From contig NZ_JANKHG010000018.1 in assembly GCF_024623725.1 (NCBI RefSeq), forward strand, positions 124,001 through 188,000: 64,000 nt of DNA, written 5' to 3'. The notes below the pieces were generated by a model, which did no database searches, was not told the DNA's origin, and was given only the letters and a program-made list of their open reading frames with translations. This DNA comes from Limnobacter parvus. Lineage in GTDB: Bacteria; Pseudomonadota; Gammaproteobacteria; Burkholderiales; Burkholderiaceae_B. The position numbers and the translations under genes are program-made. Below, one piece after another: positions 35,671-43,994 of this stretch. The first letter of the stretch is position 1. Every line of letters begins with the position of its first letter.

Positions 35671-36033
35671 TTACTGTGCTTTCTTGATTTCAGTCACGGT
35701 GTAGTTCGACCCTTCCTGCTTCACGTTGAACTTCACCTTGTCGCCTTCTTTCAAACCTTCCAGCATGGCTTTGTCGGCCACACCAAACACCATGGTCATG
35801 GGTGGCATTTCAACACTTTTGATTTCGCCGTGCTTCACTGTGATTTTGCCCGTGTTTTTATTGATTTTGCGAATTTCGCCGTCGGCCATTTCAGTGTTAG
35901 CGGCCATGGCTTCCTTCGCTTCTTTAACACTGCCATGATCGTGGCTGTGCCCGCCTGCGTGGTTGCCAGCATACACGGCACTTGAACCCAACAAAGCCAA
36001 CAGCAAGGCACTGGTTTTTAATGTATTTTTCAT
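35671..36033 (-). CDS. CusF-like periplasmic copper-binding protein
   Basis: A 120-residue protein with a signal peptide ending VYAG, a His-rich stretch (GNHAGGHSHDHG) and a CusF-type OB-fold: DGEIRKINKNTGKITVKHGEIKSVEMPPMTMVFGV. The His and the two methionines of MPPMTM are the usual Cu(I) ligands. Last gene of the copper operon, 29 bp after the cupredoxin gene. CusF proteins hand copper to RND pumps; no CusAB pair is present here, so it probably works with the oxidase and cupredoxin. Confidence 0.9.
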   Translation of the reverse strand: MKNTLKTSALLLALLGSSAVYAGNHAGGHSHDHGSVKEAKEAMAANTEMADGEIRKINKNTGKITVKHGEIKSVEMPPMTMVFGVADKAMLEGLKEGDKVKFNVKQEGSNYTVTEIKKAQ

Positions 36034-36062
36034 GATTACTTCCCCTTCAAAAATCTCAAAAA

Positions 36063-36557
36063 TTATTGGGCTACCACGGTGATTGTGCCCACCATGCCCG
36101 CCTGAAAATGACCTGCAATCAGACAGGCAAACTCGAAATTGCCCGCCCGGTTGAAAGTCCAGATGATTTCACCTGCCTCCCCTGCATTCACATGGGCCAT
36201 GTACGGCTCGTCATGCTCCATTCCAGGGAATTTCAGCATCAACTCTGCATGCTTGGCATTCTCTGCTTTCGTTCCAATCACAAATTCATGCAGCAGCTTG
36301 CCGGTGTTCTTCACGCGAAAACGTATGGTTTCGCCTTCTTTTACTTCCAGCTTGCCTGGCTTGAACCGCATGTCGTCGCCCATGCTCACATCAATGGTGC
36401 GCACTACATTGACGGCATCGCCAGCAATGCCCCAATCGGTTTGTTCTTTCACAACCGCAGCGCTGCCACTTTTCTTTTCGCCATGGGCGAACGCAACATT
36501 GCCCATACCTACAGTTAACGCAGCACAGGCCAATACGATTCCAGATAATTTCAACAT
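36063..36557 (-). CDS. Periplasmic cupredoxin
   Basis: A 164-residue protein with signal peptide (ending NVAFAHG) and one plastocyanin/azurin-like domain. Type 1 copper ligands: His in KLLHEFVIGT and the C-terminal cluster FEFACLIAGHFQAGMVGTI (Cys, His, Met). The long insert with EHDEPYMAHVNAGEAG is typical of copper-operon cupredoxins. It lies 23 bp downstream of the multicopper oxidase gene and probably exchanges electrons or copper with it. Confidence 0.92.
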   Translation of the reverse strand: MLKLSGIVLACAALTVGMGNVAFAHGEKKSGSAAVVKEQTDWGIAGDAVNVVRTIDVSMGDDMRFKPGKLEVKEGETIRFRVKNTGKLLHEFVIGTKAENAKHAELMLKFPGMEHDEPYMAHVNAGEAGEIIWTFNRAGNFEFACLIAGHFQAGMVGTITVVAQ

Positions 36558-36580
36558 TTACATTCCTTTACAACAATTTA

Positions 36581-38008
36581 TTAATGACCGGAATGGCCAG
36601 TGGGTTTACGCACCTGCAATTCAATGTGCGGCTGCTGCTTCTGAGCCAACTTCATGCTGGGCTGCCCTGCGTTGCTGCTGCGCGCCGGTTTGGCCAGTTC
36701 ACCTGTGAATTCATATGCCACTGTGCCCTCTGGGTGTTTGTACCAACCAGGGTCTGAATAATCGCCGGGCTTTTGGTCTTTGCGCACCTTGATCATGCTG
36801 AACATGCCACCCATTTCCACCGACCCGAAAGGCCCATCGCCAGTCATCATGGGAATGGTGTTGTCGGGCAGCGGCATTTGCATTTCAGCCATGTCGGCCA
36901 TGCCGCGTTCACCCATGGCCATGTAGTCGGGAATCAGGTTGGTGATTTTCTTGGTCATGCCCCTGTGGTCCACGCCAATCATGGTGGGCACATCGTGGCC
37001 CATGGCATTCATGGTGTGGTGGCTTTTGTGGCAGTGGAACGCCCAATCGCCTTCCTCATTGGCGATGAATTCCATTTGCCGCATTTGCCCCACCGCAATG
37101 TCCACGGTCACCTCAGGCCAGCGTGAATTCTTCGGCGTGGGGCCACCATCGGTGCCCGTTACCTCAAATTCATGGCCGTGAATGTGAATGGGGTGATTGG
37201 TCATGGTCAGGTTGCCAACACGCAAACGCACGCGGTCATTCTGGCGTGCCACCAGAGGCGAAATGCCGGGGAACAGGCGGCTGTTCCAGGTCCACAAATT
37301 GAAGTCCAGCATTGTCATGATTTTGGGTGTGTAAGCACCAGGATCAATGTCATAGGCGTTCAGCAAGAAGCAGTAATCGCGGTCTACTTCGCTGATCAAC
37401 GGGTTCTTGTTTTTTGGGTGCGTGACCCAAAAGCCCATCATGCCCATGGCCATTTGCACCATTTCGTCCGCATGCGGGTGGTACATGAAGGTACCGGGCC
37501 TGCGCGCTTCGAACTCATACACAAAGGTTTTGCCCGCCGGAATACCCGGCTGGTTCAAACCAGTTACACCGTCCATTCCATTGGGCAAACGCTGGCCGTG
37601 CCAGTGAATGCTGGTGTGCTCTGGCAGTTTGTTGGTCACGAAAATTCGCACTCGGTCGCCTTCCACCACTTCAATTGTGGGGCCAGGGCTTTGGCCGTTG
37701 TAGCCCCACAAGTGGGCCGTCATGCCCGGTGCCATTTCACGCAAAACTGGTTCAGCCACCAAGTGGAATTCCTTTACGCCGTTGTTCATACGCCAGGGCA
37801 ATGTCCAACCGTTCAAGGTAACCACGGGGTTGTAGGGCCGGCCGGTGTTGGGCACCAAGGGGGGCATGGTGTCGGGTGATGTTTGCAAAATGGGTTCAGG
37901 CAAAGCGCTCATGGCCACTTTGCTGACACTGGCTGCTGCCACTGCGCCGCCTGTTAGTGCGGCGGCCTTAAAAAACTCTCGTCTGGAAAATTCTCGTCTG
38001 GAAGTCAT
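36581..38008 (-). CDS. Multicopper oxidase (CopA/CumA type), Tat-exported
   Basis: About 475 residues. Twin-arginine signal SRREFFKAAALTGGAVAAAS at the N-terminus. Copper-binding motifs are all present: SIHWHGQRLP, MYHPHADEM, HPIHIHGHEF and FHCHKSHHTMNAMGH, which carry the ligands for the trinuclear centre and the type 1 copper. Methionine-rich segments (MGERGMADMAEMQMPLPDNTIPMM) near the C-terminus suggest copper binding. It probably oxidises Cu(I) in the periplasm. The ATG before TSRREFSRREFF is chosen because it gives a proper Tat signal. Confidence 0.94.
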   Translation of the reverse strand: MTSRREFSRREFFKAAALTGGAVAAASVSKVAMSALPEPILQTSPDTMPPLVPNTGRPYNPVVTLNGWTLPWRMNNGVKEFHLVAEPVLREMAPGMTAHLWGYNGQSPGPTIEVVEGDRVRIFVTNKLPEHTSIHWHGQRLPNGMDGVTGLNQPGIPAGKTFVYEFEARRPGTFMYHPHADEMVQMAMGMMGFWVTHPKNKNPLISEVDRDYCFLLNAYDIDPGAYTPKIMTMLDFNLWTWNSRLFPGISPLVARQNDRVRLRVGNLTMTNHPIHIHGHEFEVTGTDGGPTPKNSRWPEVTVDIAVGQMRQMEFIANEEGDWAFHCHKSHHTMNAMGHDVPTMIGVDHRGMTKKITNLIPDYMAMGERGMADMAEMQMPLPDNTIPMMTGDGPFGSVEMGGMFSMIKVRKDQKPGDYSDPGWYKHPEGTVAYEFTGELAKPARSSNAGQPSMKLAQKQQPHIELQVRKPTGHSGH

Positions 38009-38025
38009 GTTCAATATCCTTTTAT

Positions 38026-39450
38026 TTAGTGGCCACCGCCGGCGTCGCCGCCAGCACTTGCCGCTGCACCACTGACCGACACCAGCACGGGTTTGCCAAC
38101 CACAGTGGCCTGCAAAGCCGCATCGGCCCGCCAAAAATCAGCTTGCGCATTGATGGCCTGAACCACGGTATTCACCTGGTCGCGGCTGTCTGCCAGCAAC
38201 TCAAACACGCCAATGAACATGCCGTTGTAGCGCAGCAAGTTTTCATCGGCAATGGTTTGTTTCAAGGGCACAATTTCATCGCGATAGTGGCGTGCAATGT
38301 CATAGGTGGTGCGGTAGGCGGAATAGCTTTCACGCAAGGTAGACTGCGCGCTGCGCAGTGTTGATTCAAGCCGGTTGGCTGCCGCCAGGGTATTGGCATT
38401 GAAGGCATCACGCTTCATACCACCCCAATCAAAAATTGGCAGGCGCAATTCAAGCTCCCAACCCTTTTTGTTGGCGCGTTCGCCACTGCCATTGTCAAAT
38501 ACGGTGTCGTAACGAACTGCGCCTTCAAGGTCAAGGAAACTGGCAATATTGCCCAGCCCTTGCGCCTTGGCACTGGTGTCAAAACCTTGCTTGGCCATGC
38601 GTACATCCAGGCGTTCTTCGCCTTGTTTGGCGACTTCGGCCGGGGCCTTGGGCGCATCTGGCAAATCGGGCAGCCGGTCAGGCAACTTCAGTTGCATGGT
38701 TTGCTCTGTGTTCAAGCCCAACATGCGCACCAGGTTTTCACGGGCGGCGGTTGCCTTGTGGCGCGTGGCGGCCAGGTTCAAGGCAGCATCGGCATAAAAG
38801 CTTTGCTGACGTGCACGCTGCAAGCGAGTGAAGTTGCCCACTTCCTGCATGCGGCGGGCCAGTTCGGCGCTGGTTTGTGCACTTTCAAACACCTGTTGGG
38901 CGTAGGTGTGTGCCTGTTTGGCAGCCACTGCGTCTACCCAAGCCTGTCGTACTTGAGTTACCTGGTCCACCACACTGCTGGTTAACTGCAACTGGGCTCG
39001 ATCAATTTGACTGCGAGCAATGCCTTGACGGGCAGGCAGGCTTAACAGATCAAGCAGGCCAAACTTGAGCAAACGCCCAATTTCCACCTCGTCTTTGAAA
39101 CGCACTCGTTCAAATACAAACACCGGGTTGTGCAATCGCCCGCTTTGCGCGGCTTGGGAAGCCTGTGCCCAGTTTTCAGCCAATACAGTTTGAAACTGCG
39201 GGCTGTTGGTCAACATCAGTTCCACAGCAGCGGGTTGGCTCAGCGGCTCTTTCAGTATTTCGCTTGCTTTGGTAGCCATGGCTTGGCGCTGTTCGTCGGT
39301 TTGAACAAGGCTCAGCTTGCCATCGGTAAAACCATTCAATTCCTGATTGGTTTGCTCGACTGACTCATTGATATTCACCGACGCACAACCCGCCAACACA
39401 AGCACCGCAAAAGCGATGGCTGTTTTTTTCAACACAATCGGCGCGTTCAT
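38026..39450 (-). CDS. TolC-type outer membrane efflux lipoprotein
   Basis: A 474-residue outer membrane factor with a lipobox VLAGC. Two OEP repeats: LSQPAAVELMLTNSPQFQTVLAENWAQASQAAQSGRLHNPVFVFERV and the helical hairpin of the second half. In metal operons such proteins (CopB/CzcC-like place) export or provide an outer-membrane route; here no RND or fusion-protein genes are adjacent. It overlaps the small periplasmic protein gene upstream by 4 bp and precedes the oxidase by 17 bp. C-terminal GAAASAGGDAGGGH is glycine-rich. Confidence 0.9.
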   Translation of the reverse strand: MNAPIVLKKTAIAFAVLVLAGCASVNINESVEQTNQELNGFTDGKLSLVQTDEQRQAMATKASEILKEPLSQPAAVELMLTNSPQFQTVLAENWAQASQAAQSGRLHNPVFVFERVRFKDEVEIGRLLKFGLLDLLSLPARQGIARSQIDRAQLQLTSSVVDQVTQVRQAWVDAVAAKQAHTYAQQVFESAQTSAELARRMQEVGNFTRLQRARQQSFYADAALNLAATRHKATAARENLVRMLGLNTEQTMQLKLPDRLPDLPDAPKAPAEVAKQGEERLDVRMAKQGFDTSAKAQGLGNIASFLDLEGAVRYDTVFDNGSGERANKKGWELELRLPIFDWGGMKRDAFNANTLAAANRLESTLRSAQSTLRESYSAYRTTYDIARHYRDEIVPLKQTIADENLLRYNGMFIGVFELLADSRDQVNTVVQAINAQADFWRADAALQATVVGKPVLVSVSGAAASAGGDAGGGH

Positions 39451-39758
39451 TGGGCGCCTCCGTGTTGATGCGGCTTGGCGGCAGGTGGATTGGCGGCACC
39501 GGTGGGTGCAGCACCCTTTTCTGGGTTGTCCGAGTTGTTTTCCGCTTTGCTTTCATAAGGTTCGCGGGCGTACACGCGCCAACCACCAATTTCTTCAACC
39601 AGCCTGTTCACCTTGGGCCAGTTTTGAATTTCAGGATCGGAATAGGCCTGGTAGCCCTCAAACGCCGATTGGTATTCAAATGTTTGCGCTGCTGTTTCGC
39701 TGTGGACGGGCAAAGCCACGCCCAACAAGGGCAACGCGACTAAATAATGGAACTTCAT
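39447..39758 (-). CDS. Small exported protein of the copper operon
   Basis: About 103 residues with a signal peptide (FHYLVALPLLGVALPVHSE). Mature part FEYQSAFEGYQAYSDPEIQNWPKVNRLVEEIGGWRVYAREPYES followed by a Pro/Ala-rich tail ending in PHQHGGAQ, a possible copper-binding end. I know similar small proteins beside multicopper oxidase and TolC genes in beta-proteobacteria but no function. ATGA-type overlap with the TolC gene shows coupling. The ATG before KFHYL is preferred. Confidence 0.75.
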   Translation of the reverse strand: MKFHYLVALPLLGVALPVHSETAAQTFEYQSAFEGYQAYSDPEIQNWPKVNRLVEEIGGWRVYAREPYESKAENNSDNPEKGAAPTGAANPPAAKPHQHGGAQ

Positions 39759-39822
39759 AGGTCCTCGCAATTGTTCAATACACAGGGCACGTGCAGGTTT
39801 TAGCCCGCTCAGTGCCCACGAA

Positions 39823-40233
39823 TCAAATTGCGAGTGTTTTTGGCGGTCGGTCTATTCGGCGCGTGTCGGCTGAATGGGGAATTTGAGGGGCTGAAATGGG
39901 GTGAAGTATGTCGTGTTGAACAGCACCAAAACTGGCTTGAGCCACGGGCAATAAAACCACCGCGCAGGTAGGGGCGCAGTTGCAACAACCGTGTAGCGAC
40001 TTCATCAGCTTCTTGGCTGAATCAGGGTCGGTGTCGTCGGTGGCGTGCATGCTGTGATCCATGCTTCCGTGGTCCATGTCGCTGTGATTCAGCATGGATA
40101 CAGACTCAGCGGAACTATCCCCCTGCAAATGGCATGCGAACATGCTTGCCTGCGCCATGCCTTGAACAGGCAACGCAAACAACATCATCCACAGTAGAAG
40201 GGTTCTTACCACTTTTGTCATAGACCGCAACAT
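39823..40233 (-). CDS. DUF2946-like His/Met-rich exported protein
   Basis: About 136 residues. Signal peptide with core LLLWMMLFALPVQGMAQA; then a metal-binding-type segment LNHSDMDHGSMDHSMHATDD and a cysteine cluster LHGCCNCAPTCAVVLLP. The arrangement matches DUF2946-like proteins commonly found at the head of copper-resistance operons. First gene of the six-gene operon. The ATG before LRSMTKVV is chosen; a much longer upstream frame overlaps the acetyl-CoA hydrolase gene and lacks family features. Confidence 0.75.
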   Translation of the reverse strand: MLRSMTKVVRTLLLWMMLFALPVQGMAQASMFACHLQGDSSAESVSMLNHSDMDHGSMDHSMHATDDTDPDSAKKLMKSLHGCCNCAPTCAVVLLPVAQASFGAVQHDILHPISAPQIPHSADTRRIDRPPKTLAI

Positions 40234-40277
40234 ATCACTTGTACCTAGACTCGGCAAGCTGGGGAAAGTTGCAATGC

Positions 40278-42458
40278 CTAACCCAGGGCACCTTGAATTT
40301 TTAACTGCTCCACCAACAGTGCGCGCACCACCTTGGCTTGTAAACCATGGGTTTCGGTCAGCTCCATTCGCGCCAAATACGGTTGAGCCGATGCAGGTGG
40401 GCTGCCCGCCATCAAAGCCTTCAGTAACAACTTCCATTTGGGCGTGGTGGCCGCCAGGGTTTTTACGTCCTTCAGGGCCTGGGCCAGCATCCATTCTTGC
40501 TCGGTGAAGTCGCAGCCCAGCGGGAATGCAGGCAAAAAACCCTCTTTCTCCGGTGAGTCCAACCGGGCAGCCAAGTTGGCAGGGGTGTTGCTTTGAAACG
40601 CGGCAGGAATTTGATAATCAGGTTCAATTTTTCCTGCTTCTTTGGCTTGCTTCAACAGCTCGGCCTGAAACCGTGAATCCGCAATTTCAAGCAGCGCTTT
40701 GGCCACAACGGAATCTGATTTGCCCCGCAAATCGGCGATGCCGTATTCGGTCACTACGATGTCGCGCAAGTGGCGGGGAATTGTGCAGTGCCCGTAACTG
40801 AACACAATATTGCTGGTTGCTTTGCCACCTTGTTCATTCTCGCGCACGGCGCGAATCATCAAAATACTGCGCCCGGTGGGTAGCTTGTGCGCCATCGATA
40901 CGAAATTGTATTGCCCGCCCACGCCGGAAATAACGCGGCCATCAGCTAGGCCATCTGACACCACCGCACCGCCCAGCGTGGCCAAAATACCGGTGTTTAC
41001 AAACCGTGCGTGCGTGCGTTGTTCGTTGTACAGGGTGTGGTTCAAATCCAGTTGATTCACATGCTCTACACCCAGCATGTGAATGGCATCGCGCTCGTCT
41101 TGCGGCATGTTTTTCAATGCTGAATACATGGCCGTGGGGCCCAGAAAAAACCCGGCATGCAGCACCGTGCCGCCTTTTAACGGTGAACCCAGACTATTCT
41201 GCGCCAAAGCGTACAGTGTATTCGGGTCAGCCAGATTGGCCAAAACACGTTGTCCGTTGGGCAACACCAGCCACACGCCATCCATCAGCACATTGTTCTG
41301 CAACAGCCCGTGGTGTTTGAACACGGCAAGATCGTCAGGGGTAATTTCACGAACGCCCAGCTCAACCAGGTTTTCCCACACTGCGGAAGTGGGCTTGGCG
41401 GGGTCAAGCCCGCCTTGGTTGATCAACCGTTGCAAAGCCCAGTGATCGTAAACCTTGCGTTTCAGCACCCCGGCTTGCATCAAGTGCAAAAAACCATCCA
41501 CAAACATTTCGGTGGCACCATACAAGCCGTTTTCGAACGGGGTATTTCCACCGATTTGTTCAGCCAGTTTGTAGCTTGCCTCGCCCCAGTTCAAGGCTTT
41601 TAGTACACTTTGGTAATTCGCATTTTGGGTGTGCCGCAGGTGCAACGCATGCACAACTGCATCGCCCAAGGCACCAATGCCCACCTGCAAAGTGCCGCCG
41701 TCTTTAATCAACGCACTGGTGTAAAAACCCAAGGCATAATCAGCCAGCCCCACTGGCAATTTCGGCGTGGAAAACAGTGTGGTGGAATACCGGGGGTGGT
41801 CCACCACCACGTCGAATTCTTCACAAGGTACTTCTGCACTGTGGCCCATGTAGGGCAAGCGCTGGTTCACAACCCCCACCACCATGTGGCCACGGCCACT
41901 TTGCCTCAGCATGCGCACCAGTTCTATCGATGTATCGGGGTTGCAACTCAGGGAATAATGCGTGGCTTCGCCTTCATCGGGTTTGCACACCGCCTGCATG
42001 GCCAGGTTGCAGCCCATGTGGAAAATATCGCGCGCTGCTGTGGTGTAGTTGGTGCTGACATAATTTTGCTGGGCATCCACATTACCCATGCGACTGCCCG
42101 GCTTGAAGAAAAACTCGTGCACCTTTATGTTGCCAGGCAACTTGCCATTTGTTGCATCGACGGCATACAGCAGGTCGGGGCAATCGCCCCAAACGCGTTC
42201 CACAAAGGGTTTCAGGAAAGCGGCTTCTGTGTCGGAACCTGGCACAGGCTTTTCTAGTGACAATGCCGTAAGAATCGTCAAATCAATTGACGGGTCGGCC
42301 TTTGCGCGCAGGTACAAGGCGTTGATCAGTTCAGGCGGTTTACCCAAACCCAAAGGCAAACCCACTCTAATCTGCTTGCCGAGCCGCTGAAGGATTTCAT
42401 CCACACACTGTTCAACATTGTCCAAAACTACCGGTTTGTTTGTGCTGTGTGTGGACAT
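40278..42458 (-). CDS. Acetyl-CoA hydrolase/transferase family protein
   Basis: About 726 residues, longer than the usual ~500 to 650. N-terminal half binds CoA acceptor (VGLPLGLGKPPELINALY); the C-terminal domain has GGAVVSDGLADGRVISGVGGQYNFVSMAHKLPTGRSILMIRAVRE and VVTEYGIADLRGKSD, with the catalytic-type Glu in TEYGIADL. It exchanges or hydrolyses acyl-CoA esters. Preceded by 15 bp by the metal-dependent hydrolase gene in one operon, which suggests fatty-acid or ester metabolism. The ATG before STHSTNKPVV is chosen. Confidence 0.9.
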   Translation of the reverse strand: MSTHSTNKPVVLDNVEQCVDEILQRLGKQIRVGLPLGLGKPPELINALYLRAKADPSIDLTILTALSLEKPVPGSDTEAAFLKPFVERVWGDCPDLLYAVDATNGKLPGNIKVHEFFFKPGSRMGNVDAQQNYVSTNYTTAARDIFHMGCNLAMQAVCKPDEGEATHYSLSCNPDTSIELVRMLRQSGRGHMVVGVVNQRLPYMGHSAEVPCEEFDVVVDHPRYSTTLFSTPKLPVGLADYALGFYTSALIKDGGTLQVGIGALGDAVVHALHLRHTQNANYQSVLKALNWGEASYKLAEQIGGNTPFENGLYGATEMFVDGFLHLMQAGVLKRKVYDHWALQRLINQGGLDPAKPTSAVWENLVELGVREITPDDLAVFKHHGLLQNNVLMDGVWLVLPNGQRVLANLADPNTLYALAQNSLGSPLKGGTVLHAGFFLGPTAMYSALKNMPQDERDAIHMLGVEHVNQLDLNHTLYNEQRTHARFVNTGILATLGGAVVSDGLADGRVISGVGGQYNFVSMAHKLPTGRSILMIRAVRENEQGGKATSNIVFSYGHCTIPRHLRDIVVTEYGIADLRGKSDSVVAKALLEIADSRFQAELLKQAKEAGKIEPDYQIPAAFQSNTPANLAARLDSPEKEGFLPAFPLGCDFTEQEWMLAQALKDVKTLAATTPKWKLLLKALMAGSPPASAQPYLARMELTETHGLQAKVVRALLVEQLKIQGALG

Positions 42459-42473
42459 GAATCCTCGCAAAAG

Positions 42474-43436
42474 TTAAGCGGCCTCCTTCAGGTTTGCCGC
42501 AATCGTACTGGCCGCCATGGCAGCCGGGGACTGGTTCAAATAGGCTTGGGCCAATTCAGTAGAACCCTCTTTGGAGGGATCGTACCATGGGCTGAAATAA
42601 GGCAATTGCTGCATCACCAACCACAGTGGGTTGGGCAGCAAACCCTTGCGGGAACTCTTGAACCATTCCACCCACATCCAGGGTTTGTACACCGTTGGTT
42701 TTTTCTTGGCAAAGCGCGGGTCTTGCCCGGCAATATTGGCGGCACCATCCACCCACAAACCGATGATCATGGGCACCACGATTGCGGCCATGTAATAACG
42801 CGACAGGTAATCGCCACCCAGGTGTTTGTACAAATCGAAGGCCACGCTGCGGTGCTCGACTTCCTCGGCGCCGTGCCAGCGTATCAAGTCAAGCATCACT
42901 TGGTCGGCATTGATTTCATCCCACTTTTTGTTTTCCAGTGCATACATGCCCAACACGCAAGTCATGTGTTCGATGGTGGCCACCAGGCCCAGGCGGGCCA
43001 ACAACCAGCGGCGCTCCAGCAGGGCCGGTACCTTCTTTCCGAAGGGTTTGTCATCAAGCACCACATCAAAAAGCCACTTCATCAGTTTTTGATTGCGCTC
43101 GGTTTTAATGCCCCGCGCTGCCAAATATTCTTCAGTGGCCGAGCTGTGGCCGCGCGCATGCATGGCTTCCTGTTTGATGAAACCGCGCACATCTTCTTTC
43201 AGTTTTTCGTCGCTGACCAGCGGCAAGGCCTTGTTGTACAGACGACAAAACCAGAATTCACCTGCTGGCAAAATCAGGTTGATTTCATTGATGAAGTAAC
43301 TGGAATAGGGCTCGTTGGGAAGCCAGTCTATGGGCGTTTCCGACCAGTCAAACTTCACATTGCGCTGCTTCAGTACCGTGTCGGTATTGGATGCAGCACG
43401 CGCAGGCTTTCTACGGGCAGTGGTGGTGGCGGTCAT
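42474..43436 (-). CDS. PF10118-family metal-dependent hydrolase (di-iron type)
   Basis: About 320 residues. Helical protein with repeated carboxylate/histidine pairs: FIKQEAMHARGHS, IEHMTCVLG and WHGAEEVEHRSVAFD, an E...ExxH...E...ExxH arrangement that points to a di-metal (probably di-iron) centre. The family is annotated as predicted metal-dependent hydrolase, but the ferritin-like ligands suggest oxygen chemistry; this is inferred. ATG behind GGAG. A perfect 7-bp inverted repeat lies 27 bp upstream. First gene of the operon. Confidence 0.87.
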   Translation of the reverse strand: MTATTTARRKPARAASNTDTVLKQRNVKFDWSETPIDWLPNEPYSSYFINEINLILPAGEFWFCRLYNKALPLVSDEKLKEDVRGFIKQEAMHARGHSSATEEYLAARGIKTERNQKLMKWLFDVVLDDKPFGKKVPALLERRWLLARLGLVATIEHMTCVLGMYALENKKWDEINADQVMLDLIRWHGAEEVEHRSVAFDLYKHLGGDYLSRYYMAAIVVPMIIGLWVDGAANIAGQDPRFAKKKPTVYKPWMWVEWFKSSRKGLLPNPLWLVMQQLPYFSPWYDPSKEGSTELAQAYLNQSPAAMAASTIAANLKEAA

Positions 43437-43462
43437 GATCGGTCTCCGGCGTTTTAGTCTAG

Positions 43463-43482
43463 ATGACATTCTTTGATGTCAT
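43463..43482. promoter_or_regulatory. 20-bp palindrome upstream of the hydrolase operon
   Basis: ATGACATTCTTTGATGTCAT: perfect 7-bp arms around six bases, 27 bp before the start codon at 43436. It is placed and sized like a TetR-family operator. No regulator gene is adjacent. Confidence 0.6.
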
Positions 43483-43577
43483 GGTTTGATCATAACCGGG
43501 AAGTGACAGAACGGATAGGGGATTTGTTCTACTGAAACCAAACATGTATTGTGGTGTCAAAAATGCTACCATTTACC

Positions 43578-43994
43578 ATGATTGTTGTTATCGATACCAA
43601 TGTTTTTATTTCAGCTTGCCTTGGCAATGGCGACAGCACACGAGTGATCGAGGCTGTACTTCTTGAGAAGGTTCGCCCTTTGATTGGAACCGCCTTGATC
43701 AATGAGTTCGAAGCCGTGTTATCCAGGCAAAACTTATTCAAATCAAGCCGCTTAAACCACGACGAGAGAAATACGCTTTTGAATTTGTTTTTTTCGAAAT
43801 GTAACCTTCAGAAAATTTATTTCAATTGGCGGCCTAACCTTCGTGATGAAGCAGACAATCATTTAATTGAACTTGCGATTGCTGGTAATGCGGAAGCAAT
43901 CGTGACCCAGAATATCAAGGACTTTAAAAGGACTGAATTGTTCTTTGGTAATTTGAGAATTCTGACCCCAAACCAGCTTTTGCAGGAGGTTTGA
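43578..43994 (+). CDS. PIN-domain toxin (TIGR00305-type)
   Basis: About 138 residues, a PIN-domain endoribonuclease of toxin-antitoxin systems. Acidic residues: Asp in VVIDTNVFIS (N-terminus), Glu in INEFEAVLSR, Asp in RDEADNHLIELAIAG and in VTQNIKDF. The usual order is antitoxin first, but here the toxin is upstream and directly abuts the antitoxin gene (stop 43992-43994, ATG 43995), with the AGGAGG of the antitoxin inside the toxin. The ATG before IVVIDTNVF is chosen; no strong ribosome-binding site precedes it, which would keep toxin synthesis low. Confidence 0.88.
   Translation: MIVVIDTNVFISACLGNGDSTRVIEAVLLEKVRPLIGTALINEFEAVLSRQNLFKSSRLNHDERNTLLNLFFSKCNLQKIYFNWRPNLRDEADNHLIELAIAGNAEAIVTQNIKDFKRTELFFGNLRILTPNQLLQEV

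Noticed and set aside
40234-40300. CueR-type operator upstream of the copper operon
   Set aside because: Only partial similarity (ACTTTCCCC and TAGGTAC halves) with no convincing spacing or symmetry.
40234-40494. Long N-terminal extension of the DUF2946-like protein
   Set aside because: The extension overlaps the acetyl-CoA hydrolase coding region and lacks any family feature; a start at 40233 gives a proper signal peptide.
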